NCBI GenBank assembly: GCA_900547435.1
Contig: URGO01000003.1
Span: 1-43,119, forward strand
Length of the DNA: 43,119 nucleotides
Direction: 5' to 3'
Origin: an uncultured Parabacteroides sp.
GTDB taxonomy: Bacteria; Bacteroidota; Bacteroidia; Bacteroidales; Tannerellaceae
Shown: piece by piece, positions 31,359 to 40,326 of the stretch
Numbering within the stretch: the first letter of the stretch is position 1
How the letters are laid out: every line of letters begins with the position of its first letter
Notes under the pieces: generated by a model
Databases searched by the model: none
Seen by the model: the letters and a program-made list of their open reading frames with translations, nothing else
Told to the model about the DNA's origin: nothing
Translations under genes and position numbers: made by a program

Positions 31359-32024
31359 CTATGCAATAAGTCCATTTAATATTTCAACCAAATCTTGTGG
31401 CTTGTCGGTATAATAATCCGCACCGATTCTTTTCGCAAATTCCGCATTCAGCGGAGCCCCGCCTACAAAAGTAAGCGTTTGTGGAGATGCTTTTTTAATC
31501 TCTTTGTTTATCTTCTCCATGTTCAGCATAGTCGTTGTCAATAGTGCAGACATTCCGACAAACGCATCCGGATGTTTAGCTATTGCCGCTAAGAATTTTT
31601 CGGCAGAGACATCCACTCCCAGATCTACAATCTCATAGCCATTTCCTTCTGCAATCATAGCCACTAAATTTTTGCCAATATCATGCAAATCACCTTCCAC
31701 AGTACCCAATATCAATACGCCTTTACGCCGCACCGATCCATCCACAAAATATTTTTTTAAATGTTTCATAGATTCATTCATGGCTTTGGCGCTCATCAGT
31801 ACTTGAGGAATAAACACTTTATTCTCGCGAAATTTTATACCAATTTGTTCCATGCCTTTTATCAGACTTGATAAAATATCTGATGGAGGAACACCAGAAT
31901 CCAAAGCCTGCAACGTATATTCATTAGCTCCCGGTTTCCCTTTCAAAGCTGGTGGGTAAGGTGTGTCTTGATTTATTTTCCCAGATTCCACACAAAATGC
32001 AATTTGTTCTAATACATTTTCCAT
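31359..32024 (-). CDS. Methyltransferase corrinoid protein (B12-binding)
   Basis: A 221-residue protein of the MtaC/MtbC type. A helical cap (residues about 30-95: GKPGANEYTLQALDSGVPPSDILSSLIKGMEQIG) is followed by the B12-binding Rossmann domain with GDLHDIGKNLV (Asp112, His114, Gly117) and SALLTTTM. The His coordinates cobalt. It carries the methyl group between substrate-side and acceptor-side methyltransferases, whose genes follow in the same operon. It starts 17 bp after a strong hairpin that separates it from susD, so it is downstream of, and possibly attenuated relative to, the susCD genes. Confidence 0.9.
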   Translation of the reverse strand: MENVLEQIAFCVESGKINQDTPYPPALKGKPGANEYTLQALDSGVPPSDILSSLIKGMEQIGIKFRENKVFIPQVLMSAKAMNESMKHLKKYFVDGSVRRKGVLILGTVEGDLHDIGKNLVAMIAEGNGYEIVDLGVDVSAEKFLAAIAKHPDAFVGMSALLTTTMLNMEKINKEIKKASPQTLTFVGGAPLNAEFAKRIGADYYTDKPQDLVEILNGLIA

Positions 32025-32040
32025 ATCATTCAGATTAGCA

Positions 32041-32072
32041 CGGATTAAGGAATAGCCCCATTCCTTAATCCG
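32041..32072 (-). terminator. Perfect hairpin between susD and the corrinoid genes
   Basis: CGGATTAAGGAAT (32041-32053) and ATTCCTTAATCCG (32060-32072) form a perfect 13-bp stem with a 6-nt loop. It is 18 bp after the susD stop in transcription direction and 17 bp before the corrinoid gene. It is long enough to end or reduce transcription, though a T tract is missing, so partial termination or mRNA-end stabilisation of susCD is likely. Confidence 0.65.
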
Positions 32073-32089
32073 TATAAGTATTTATAAAT

Positions 32090-34017
32090 TTATTGTCCGG
32101 ATTCCTCCAATTCTTCTAAAGAACTTATTGGAACCTCATTATTTTCGTAACCGGCATAACCATAATTCTGATTAATTCGGCCATATAAGTTAGGATCAAT
32201 ATTGCTTTGCGATATGGGCCAGAATATGTTATGCTTACTTATCCGATATTCATCACCATGTAATGTGGTAATCCCTTTATTATAGTAGTTATTATAAGTA
32301 GTAACACGATGCCACCAATAACTATTGCTACTTTCATCAGCCAAACTTTTCGGTGATTCATACGTTCCTTCTTTGTTGGCTTTAATATAAGAAACCCGCA
32401 CTAATTCAACATGCCTGAATTCTTCATACATCAACTCCCTGGCACGTTCATCCATGATTAAATCCAGGCCTTCAATACCGCTCATTTGTGAAGCATTGAA
32501 CAGAATACTGCAATGAGCACGTTTCCTTATTGTATTCACATCGTCTGCGGCTTTAGCATAATCTCCTAACCAATAATAAGCCTCTGCTCTTAGCAAATAA
32601 GCCTCAGCTAACCTAAATAGATACATATCACCAGGGCCACCTTGATAGTCCACACCTGTATATCCATTAGCCACATCCCTATCCACATCATCTACCCAAA
32701 GTTTATAATAAGGATATCCATACCAACAACGAATGGTGTCTTGGCATAATAAAGTGCCGTCGTCTGCAAATTTCTGAAGTGGTTGGTTGTAATATTTCTC
32801 ATCATCGGTACCGATCAAAGCCGTATTATTATATTTCAAATCCTCCATGCTTACCCAATTACCGACCTCCCGGCTGTGCCGAAGATCAGTAGAATCATTC
32901 CACATGCCTTCTTCTGCAAAATAGGTCGGTCGAATAAAGCATTCCCCTCTACCATAGATTTCCCTCATATCAATATAATCCGGATATTGAGCCATGAATT
33001 CCGGGGTTCCCGCCTGCCGGCTTATTCCGATATTCTGCTTGCTCGGTGTCAATATGCCTCTATTTACATCAGTCATACTCCAGAAAGGCGTAAAATTATA
33101 GAGAAACATCGTATTCACTCGGCTATCTTTATTCTCATAACGACTGATTATAGTCATAATACTTTCTGTATTGGCTGCAATAGACTTGTTTACAGGCCTA
33201 TGCAAATCCCAATACACATTGCGGGTTATCGGATGTTCATCAGGATAAGGATTTTCAAATGTTCCAAATGGTTCTTCCATTAGTGCATAACCGCAATTGT
33301 TGATTAATGTATTTGCCGCGTCTACTGCTTTTTGGAATTCTCCGGCAGCCAAATAGAATTTGATTAGTAACATCAGACAACCGCCTTTATTCTCTTTGCC
33401 CCAATCATCCCTTTCCTGAATGTGTTCAACGGCAAATTCAAGATCTTGTATCATTTTTTCAATGATGACTTCCATTTTAACAGAACGGAAGTCCAATTTG
33501 GGCGTAGTGATTTCTTTTGTAACCAAAGGAACATCACCAAATTGGAATATGAGATGATAATAACGCCAAGCACGATGGAAATAAGCTTTCGACAGCATCT
33601 GGTTCTTGGTTGTCTCATCCAAATCCAAATCAGGAATACGCGAAATGACTACATTGGCAAAACTGCTTCCGGAAACGCCACTTGTCCAAAATGCATTAGA
33701 AAGATTCGTTCCTATATATGTATTATCGGATGTAGGCGTTATATCTGTAACAAAATTTTGAGATCCGCTTAAATCGGTAATGGCAGATACAGCCACATCC
33801 GAAAATATCATTTCTGTAGAAACGGCTGTTCCATTCGACCCCAGGAATAATATAACAGATCGCTTCTACACCGGGTCAATGCTCCTTCCAATCCTTCTAC
33901 TGTCGAGAAAGTAATACTAGGCTCATAAAAAGAAAGAGGTTCGGGTTCCAACCAGCTATCGGAACACCCTGTTAAACCGAATATAAGAGTTGCTATGGTC
34001 AATAAATTTTTTTTCAT
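32090..34017 (-). pseudogene. SusD-family glycan-binding lipoprotein, frameshifted
   Basis: The 5' part (34017 to 33808) encodes a lipoprotein signal (LIFGLTGCSD) and the SusD start, ending at a stop. The 3' part (33811 to 32090) begins mid-domain at TEMIFSDVAV and carries the rest: RAWRYYHLIFQFGDVPLV, YLLRAEAYYWLGDYAKAADDVNTIRKRA and RARELMYEEFRHVELVRVS. Joined by a one-base correction near 33843-33850 the protein reads LLYYFLGSNGTAVSTEMIFSD, as in intact homologues, giving about 640 residues. SusD proteins cap the SusC transporter and bind the glycan. This copy would be inactive unless the shift is an error or is phase-variable. Confidence 0.8.
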
Positions 34018-34027
34018 AACTATAATT

Positions 34028-37000
34028 TTAGAATGTTATACTTGCTCCTAATGTATATGTACGAGGCATAGACCCTCCGGTCTCAATATCCCAATAATTA
34101 GCCTTGGCCCAATCTCTTGAGAATGCCCAAATAGCAACATTGCGGATAGTAGCGTATACACGGATATCCTGTGTCCGTAATAATTTTGCAATTCGTTGAG
34201 GAACCCTATATCCAACCGATATATTTTCTAAGCGTAGAAAATCTCTGGATATGATTTTTTTCGGATATACATTTGCCGGTAAAGTCGATTTTAATCGGGC
34301 AAACTTATTGGACTTATTTTCCGGAGTCCAGTAATCTCGAATCGGAGTATTCAAATAATCTCCTGTAAAATCAAAATAATTCAAATAGTCGGTTGTTGCA
34401 ACTTTAGCACCTAAATACGAGTAAATGTTGAACGATACATCCCAGTTCTTAAAAAGGACAAAATCATTCTTTAAATACAAACGCACTTTCGGTTCCGTTT
34501 GTCCAAGGAACACTTTATCATCCTGCGATATCGTATAATCTCCATTTACATCACGGGCTTTGGCATCTCCAGGATTCTGTCCGTATTTCGCAGCTTCTTC
34601 TGCTTCATCTTCTTGCCAAATACCGACCATCTCATAATCCCAAATGACACCAATAGGCTTATCAATAAACCAACTCTTATTTATATCATCGACTTCTTTC
34701 GAGCCGATTACATGTCCGTTTTCATCCAAAACATCTTCATAGGTATAATACAGATGCTTAATTCTGTTCTTATTATATGCTAAATTAAAAGTCGTATTCC
34801 AACTGAAATTCTCCTGTTCTATATTGGCCGAATTAAAGGACATCTCAAATCCGCTATTAACAACCTTACCCAAATTGGTAACCACAGAACTATATCCACT
34901 GATATTGGGTAAAGTCCGATCCATAAGCATATCAGTAGTCGGCATATAATAATACTCCAAGCTACCGTTAATGCGGTTGTTGAGAAATCCAAAGTCGAGT
35001 CCCACATTCCAAGATGCCGTGCTTTCCCATCTGAGATCGCTGTTTTCCATACGCGAAATCTGCAAAGTGGAAAGTTCATACAGAGATCCGGTTTGGGTAA
35101 CGTAAGAATATCGACTAATACCGCTCCCTGTTGTCAATTGGGACAACGCCTGATAAATGCCAATATCCCTATTCCCATTTTTCCCCCAAGAAATTCGAAG
35201 CTTACCATTACTCATCGGTTCCCAATCAAAGAAATCTTCATTCGAGAAATTCCAGGCCAGCGCCACAGAGGGGAATGTAGCATGAGGATTAGAGCGTCCG
35301 AATGCTGAAAATCCATCTCGACGGACAGAAGCTGTCAACATATAACGATCGTCAAACGAATAAAATAAACGAGCCATTAAAGCATCCCCAGTGTATTTTT
35401 CATCATTAGATGTAATCGATTTTTCATTCGCACTAGCCATATTATGCCATTGCAAGATATCCGTAGGAGAAAACTGCTGTCCGCTCATCTGCTCACTCCA
35501 ATATTCATACTTCTCTGCACTTTGCAAAAGGGTTATATCAACTAAATGTTTTTCGGCAAACGTATAATTCCACTTAATGATATTGTCTAAAGTCCAGACA
35601 ATCGAACGCGAACTTTCCCGCATAGCCGAACCATTCGTTGTGTCAAATACACTTTCCGAACTGCTCCATGTCCTATTCTGATACCAACTATAACGAGGAG
35701 CGAATGTGAACTGATACGAAATATTAAACGGCAAGGTTAATTTAGCATAGAAATTACTATTCACCGTTTGCGTTCCGGTACTTTTTGATGACATGGACAA
35801 ATTATAGAAACTATTCACCCCCGGAGCCTGATGACCTTGTCCCATAGGATAAGGGTTTAATGAACCATCTTCATTATAAGGATTAGACCAAGGAGAGTTT
35901 TTACACATTCCTTCCCAATCTATACGTTGGAAACCTTCATCACGACTTTGCAATATTAGGTTTGCACCGACTTCTAAAAAATCAGTAGCTTTCGCGTCAA
36001 TACGCAAGTTGGTACGGTAGTTTTTAAAACGATCGCCAACTTGATTCCCTTCATTGTCTTGATATCCCAATGACCAATAATAATTCACATTCGATGTTTG
36101 TCCGGATAGGCTTACATTATAATTCTGCCGTAATCCGGTTTGCCAGGTCGCGTCATACCAATCATATGGATTATTTGCGAAATAATTCTGCCGTTCTATC
36201 TCGCCTAATCCAATACGTTGCAACCAAATATCCTCCAAATTTGTAGAGCCTTGCCCTATGGCATCATAATTACGCCATTGTTCTTCGGTCAAATTATATT
36301 TCTGCAAATTCTCTGCAGTCGGTTTACTATAATACCCCAAGTTTTCGAATCCATGGCTACTTGCGGCATAATCAGAGCGGTATTGCAGATATTCTTCAGA
36401 ATCATAATACTTACGGTTTACCCCCATGGTGGCAAATCCGACACTTCCGTCAAAACGGATGGTTGGCTTCCCACCCGTTCCTTTCTTCGTGGTAATAATT
36501 ACAACTCCATTCGCGGATTTCGCGCCATAAATAGCAGCCGAAGAGGCATCTTTCAAAACATCAACAGACTCTATATCTATCGGATTGATCTCAGATAGGT
36601 CTCCATTAAAAGTAACTCCGTTCAGTATGACCAATGGCGATGTTCCTCCAGTCAAAGAACGTTGTCCTCGAATCAAAAAACTGGGACTTTCTTTAGCGTC
36701 ACTGGAGGAGGGAGCAACAATCAGGCCCGGAGCGGAACCTCTTAAAATGTCCTGAACTGTAGTAGGTCTTTGATAGGACAGATTGTCTGCGTCTATATGA
36801 CTAATAGCACCTGTCAAATCTTTTTTTCTCATACTGCCATACCCTACAACAACCACTTCGTTCAAGGATTGCAAGTCTTCCCGCATAACAATATCAAACG
36901 AAGCCTTACGATTTACCGGGATATTTTGTTCCTCATATCCTATATAAGATATGTGAAGCACGCTATTTTCCGCCACTTCAAGCGTAAAGTTTCCATTCAG

Positions 37001-37222
37001 ATCCGATATGGCCCCATTATTGGTGCCTTTTTCCAAAATTGTAGCCCCAACTATCGGATTGCCGTCAACATCTCTTATAGAGCCGGAAATCTTTTTCTTG
37101 GAAGAAGAAAAAATTTCTTGCTTTTCATACGTTACTGCGCCTTCATGGGCCAGCAAAGCCATCGGAGATAATAATATCAACGAAGCGGCTGCTAAGATTT
37201 TCTTTTTGTGATGTGCATTCAT
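34028..37222 (-). CDS. SusC/RagA TonB-dependent outer-membrane transporter
   Basis: A 1064-residue protein. After a signal peptide (SLILLSPMALLAHEG) comes a CarboxypepD_reg-like domain (GSIRDVDGNPIVGATILEKGTNNGAISDLNG), then the plug with LNEVVVVGYGSMRKKDLTGAI, the SusC hallmark, and a long beta barrel ending in TYTLGASITF with a C-terminal Phe. It imports oligosaccharides across the outer membrane using TonB energy. No N-terminal STN domain is present, so it is not itself a sigma-regulator transducer. It pairs with the frameshifted susD 10 bp downstream and follows two rhamnosidase genes in the same direction. Confidence 0.95.
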   Translation of the reverse strand: MNAHHKKKILAAASLILLSPMALLAHEGAVTYEKQEIFSSSKKKISGSIRDVDGNPIVGATILEKGTNNGAISDLNGNFTLEVAENSVLHISYIGYEEQNIPVNRKASFDIVMREDLQSLNEVVVVGYGSMRKKDLTGAISHIDADNLSYQRPTTVQDILRGSAPGLIVAPSSSDAKESPSFLIRGQRSLTGGTSPLVILNGVTFNGDLSEINPIDIESVDVLKDASSAAIYGAKSANGVVIITTKKGTGGKPTIRFDGSVGFATMGVNRKYYDSEEYLQYRSDYAASSHGFENLGYYSKPTAENLQKYNLTEEQWRNYDAIGQGSTNLEDIWLQRIGLGEIERQNYFANNPYDWYDATWQTGLRQNYNVSLSGQTSNVNYYWSLGYQDNEGNQVGDRFKNYRTNLRIDAKATDFLEVGANLILQSRDEGFQRIDWEGMCKNSPWSNPYNEDGSLNPYPMGQGHQAPGVNSFYNLSMSSKSTGTQTVNSNFYAKLTLPFNISYQFTFAPRYSWYQNRTWSSSESVFDTTNGSAMRESSRSIVWTLDNIIKWNYTFAEKHLVDITLLQSAEKYEYWSEQMSGQQFSPTDILQWHNMASANEKSITSNDEKYTGDALMARLFYSFDDRYMLTASVRRDGFSAFGRSNPHATFPSVALAWNFSNEDFFDWEPMSNGKLRISWGKNGNRDIGIYQALSQLTTGSGISRYSYVTQTGSLYELSTLQISRMENSDLRWESTASWNVGLDFGFLNNRINGSLEYYYMPTTDMLMDRTLPNISGYSSVVTNLGKVVNSGFEMSFNSANIEQENFSWNTTFNLAYNKNRIKHLYYTYEDVLDENGHVIGSKEVDDINKSWFIDKPIGVIWDYEMVGIWQEDEAEEAAKYGQNPGDAKARDVNGDYTISQDDKVFLGQTEPKVRLYLKNDFVLFKNWDVSFNIYSYLGAKVATTDYLNYFDFTGDYLNTPIRDYWTPENKSNKFARLKSTLPANVYPKKIISRDFLRLENISVGYRVPQRIAKLLRTQDIRVYATIRNVAIWAFSRDWAKANYWDIETGGSMPRTYTLGASITF

Positions 37223-37243
37223 GTTTGTCGTATTTTATATGTG

Positions 37244-40200
37244 TTAGTACTTTGTTTTCATTTTAATCGGGCCAAATAATCCGGCATCGCATTGAAGAAG
37301 ATCCGGAGTACCGCGCCACCCCCAAAGGCGCAGTTTGTCCATATCATCTTGCATCCACATGCTATTGGCTATCAAATTGCCTACCCGGATTTTAATCGTA
37401 TTTGTCCCTTCTTTTAATGCTTCAGAAATATCAAACTGAAATGGAGCCCACAATCTTGCACCTACCAATTTGCCATTTACAAACACTTCGGCCATATATT
37501 TTACTTCGCCTAAATCAAGAAGTACTTGCGAACCAACCTTTCCTACTTGAAAGGTCGTTTCATAATCCAGAAAGCCTGTGTATTGCTGCAACCCATATGT
37601 GTACCAAGAATCTAATCCTTCATTAGTTGCGGAATCAACGGTGAAAACAAATGGTTTGATGGTTTTCAGTTCATCTTCTTTCATAACGAACGCCAACAAA
37701 CGCGTATTTTTCGGCAATAAGATAGAACAGTCAGAAACACTTCTTTTTTCATTATCTATCCAAATATCTTTACCTACCAAATAGTCCGGGAGCACAACCG
37801 AGGTCGCACCTATAGGAATGTTACATCTCCAATAAGCATATTTATATCCATCCTTCTTTTGCTTATTATAATATTGCCAGTTAGAGTCATTATAACCTAT
37901 TTGCAACTTTTTCGAATCGATCTCCGCATCATTTGAATAAAGCACTTTTGCCGTTGTCTTACATACCGTATTTGTCTCCGGATAACGGATAGTCCAAAGG
38001 GCGTCCAAAAATCGTACAGTCGATTCCGTATCATCTATCCTATCAGAATGGGTTTTGTTTTTGTGTTCCGAATCAAAAACCACCCAATATCCTTCAAATG
38101 GATTCAAGACCAAAGGTACGTCTGTATATTCTCCGTTTTCCCGGGAATACACTGTTCTTATCTGCCCTGTCTCGCAATTCCACAATTCTACATGGCCTTT
38201 CCCGTCTCTGAATTTAGCGGTAAATTCTTTTTTGTCGTTGGTGTTATTTGCTAACCAATACAGATCTTTATATCCCAGTTTGCGATGAGCTGTATATAAT
38301 CTTCCGGCATTTTCCAAGCGGATAGATAACTTTATCTTTTCCTGAAGAGTGGTAGTCATATAGTTCATCAGGCTTGTACTTGCAACCGCAGAGCAATCAA
38401 TCACATTCGGCAATGTTCTCAACGATTCAGACAGCTTACTGACAAATTCATCTTTCAATCCTTTTTCAGGAGAACCTGTCGGTAACGCCCCCAATGTCAA
38501 GACAACTCCTCCTTGTTTGGCAAAATCATATATTTTTTTCATAGATGATCTGGCCAATATGTAAGCCGGTGGAAGAACGATAGCCCTAAAATCATGATTT
38601 CTGATCCGTATAGTCGTATTTCCCTTGTCTGTTCGCACGCTACTGCCGGATAAATAATAATTATCCGCGATTAGAAAATCAATATTTGCTTCATTCATTT
38701 TACGCATAGCCTCCGAATAAACTTGGTCGGCTTCTACGGCCCGTTGATCCCAAGGTTCATCACGACCTAATAATTCATCAGCAAAATAACCTTCAGAAAA
38801 AGCCCATACACTTTCCAAGGGCTGTACTAACAAAACATCGGCTACCAACCGGCTGTGTCGGGTTACAAATGCGGCCCGTCTTGCAAAATCTGTCCAATAA
38901 TGCATATGCTTCCAATAGGGATTCTCGGTAAACCAATCTGTCGGGAATGGTACCGTTCTCAAATTCCTATTCATATAAATTCCATGCGGAACGACATGAT
39001 TGACTCCAAATGAAGTAATCGAATTAATTGTCATCTTCATCATTTCCGGAGACTGAATCCAACCTGCTACTCCCATAATTTCGCTCATAAATGCTCTGTT
39101 CTCAAATTCCGCTACAGATTGTGTTTCTTTAAAATCATGGACATCTTGAGATCTCATTTCCAAGCAATCGGTTCCTGGCATAGTTACACAACGGTTGGTC
39201 CGCATCAGATCTCCAACGGCCTGTGTCTGTAACAGCAACGATTCTTCCCATAAGTTAGAGATATAATACATATTCCGTTGTTTTAGCCAATTCACTAAAG
39301 GTTTTATATAGCATGTATTATAAACATCTGAAACTACATCAAACCAATCGCAGCGGGCTTTTACAAATAATCCTTCTTTGTCTTTCTCGGTAAGCAAAGG
39401 AAGCCACAAACGGATGTCTCTTTTCTTATCTTTCTTGTATTGCTGTGCGAAAAAATCAGACCAAGCAATCTGCCAACCATAATCCCCTTCATTGTCTATA
39501 AATACGCCGGGAATATGGCTACCCATATCCGAACCGAAATGTTTAAGATACTTTTCATGTACCATCGGAATAAAGGTTTTCATCAAATCCGGATTCAAAT
39601 AATTTACTCGGCCTCCGTCAATACCTGGATGGAACTTTTTCGTATAGGTATAAATCACCCATTCGCCCTCAGGGACAATCCATTTGATAGATTTATCCTC
39701 TCCTATTATTTGTAACGATTTAGCATCAATTTCTTTATTTTCCAATCTTCCTGCTACGGCAAAATCAATATTTTCATAAACGACAGTCTCTCCCCCTTTT
39801 GCATAGTAGCGTTTGGGAGACAGATATTGAGCTTCTAATTCCGGATGCTGTTCCAATAATTTTCCGCCTATTTGCCCACTCGGCCAATTATAGTCGTCAC
39901 AATAACCTAATGTCATATCTTGGTTTTTAGCTTCCTGCAACGCGTTTCCAAAACTATCGAACCAGGGTTTTTCCAAGTATTGTTCCAGAGGGAGTGCGGC
40001 TACCGATGGATCAAATCCAGAACGGGGATGAGCATATCCGGGATTTAATCTCTGCTTGGCCATTTCCTTAGCCATTGACGCGGCTACAGATACATCTTTC
40101 AGGGTATCATCCCAAAACCAGAAAGTGTGCGGTGCATAAAATAGAGGAGGATTCACAAACATTTCCCGAACTTCTTTCTCACTATACATTTTCCGCCATT

Positions 40201-40273
40201 CCGGTAAATCTTGCGCTATGGCTTGAACCAAACTGCAAGCTGTTGTTACTAAAAATATTCCAATATTTCTCAT
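37244..40273 (-). CDS. Secreted glycoside hydrolase, GH106-like (probable alpha-L-rhamnosidase)
   Basis: A 1009-residue protein with a signal peptide (IFLVTTACSLVQAIAQ). The barrel region shows FWFWDD, NPGYAHPRSGFDP and LGYCDDYNWPSGQIGGK, landmarks of the GH106-type family in Bacteroidetes. GVFIDNEGDYGW and ISNLWEESLL carry likely acidic active-site residues. A C-terminal galactose-binding-like module (LWAPFQFDISEALKEGTNTIKI ... LRLWGWRGTPDLLQCDAGLFGPI) is usual for these enzymes. It would remove L-rhamnose from plant glycans or flavonoid rhamnosides. It sits between GH78 and SusC and is co-transcribed. The family call is good; rhamnose specificity is inferred from the GH78 neighbour. Confidence 0.7.
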   Translation of the reverse strand: MRNIGIFLVTTACSLVQAIAQDLPEWRKMYSEKEVREMFVNPPLFYAPHTFWFWDDTLKDVSVAASMAKEMAKQRLNPGYAHPRSGFDPSVAALPLEQYLEKPWFDSFGNALQEAKNQDMTLGYCDDYNWPSGQIGGKLLEQHPELEAQYLSPKRYYAKGGETVVYENIDFAVAGRLENKEIDAKSLQIIGEDKSIKWIVPEGEWVIYTYTKKFHPGIDGGRVNYLNPDLMKTFIPMVHEKYLKHFGSDMGSHIPGVFIDNEGDYGWQIAWSDFFAQQYKKDKKRDIRLWLPLLTEKDKEGLFVKARCDWFDVVSDVYNTCYIKPLVNWLKQRNMYYISNLWEESLLLQTQAVGDLMRTNRCVTMPGTDCLEMRSQDVHDFKETQSVAEFENRAFMSEIMGVAGWIQSPEMMKMTINSITSFGVNHVVPHGIYMNRNLRTVPFPTDWFTENPYWKHMHYWTDFARRAAFVTRHSRLVADVLLVQPLESVWAFSEGYFADELLGRDEPWDQRAVEADQVYSEAMRKMNEANIDFLIADNYYLSGSSVRTDKGNTTIRIRNHDFRAIVLPPAYILARSSMKKIYDFAKQGGVVLTLGALPTGSPEKGLKDEFVSKLSESLRTLPNVIDCSAVASTSLMNYMTTTLQEKIKLSIRLENAGRLYTAHRKLGYKDLYWLANNTNDKKEFTAKFRDGKGHVELWNCETGQIRTVYSRENGEYTDVPLVLNPFEGYWVVFDSEHKNKTHSDRIDDTESTVRFLDALWTIRYPETNTVCKTTAKVLYSNDAEIDSKKLQIGYNDSNWQYYNKQKKDGYKYAYWRCNIPIGATSVVLPDYLVGKDIWIDNEKRSVSDCSILLPKNTRLLAFVMKEDELKTIKPFVFTVDSATNEGLDSWYTYGLQQYTGFLDYETTFQVGKVGSQVLLDLGEVKYMAEVFVNGKLVGARLWAPFQFDISEALKEGTNTIKIRVGNLIANSMWMQDDMDKLRLWGWRGTPDLLQCDAGLFGPIKMKTKY

Positions 40274-40326
40274 AGCATAAATTTTATTAGTTGTTAGTAT
40301 TCAACTCTTCTGTTTTTGAGTTTGTT

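Noticed and set aside
33808..33811. ATGA overlap suggesting two translationally coupled genes in susD
   Set aside because: The second frame begins mid-domain and the two parts join into one SusD; a frameshift explains it better.
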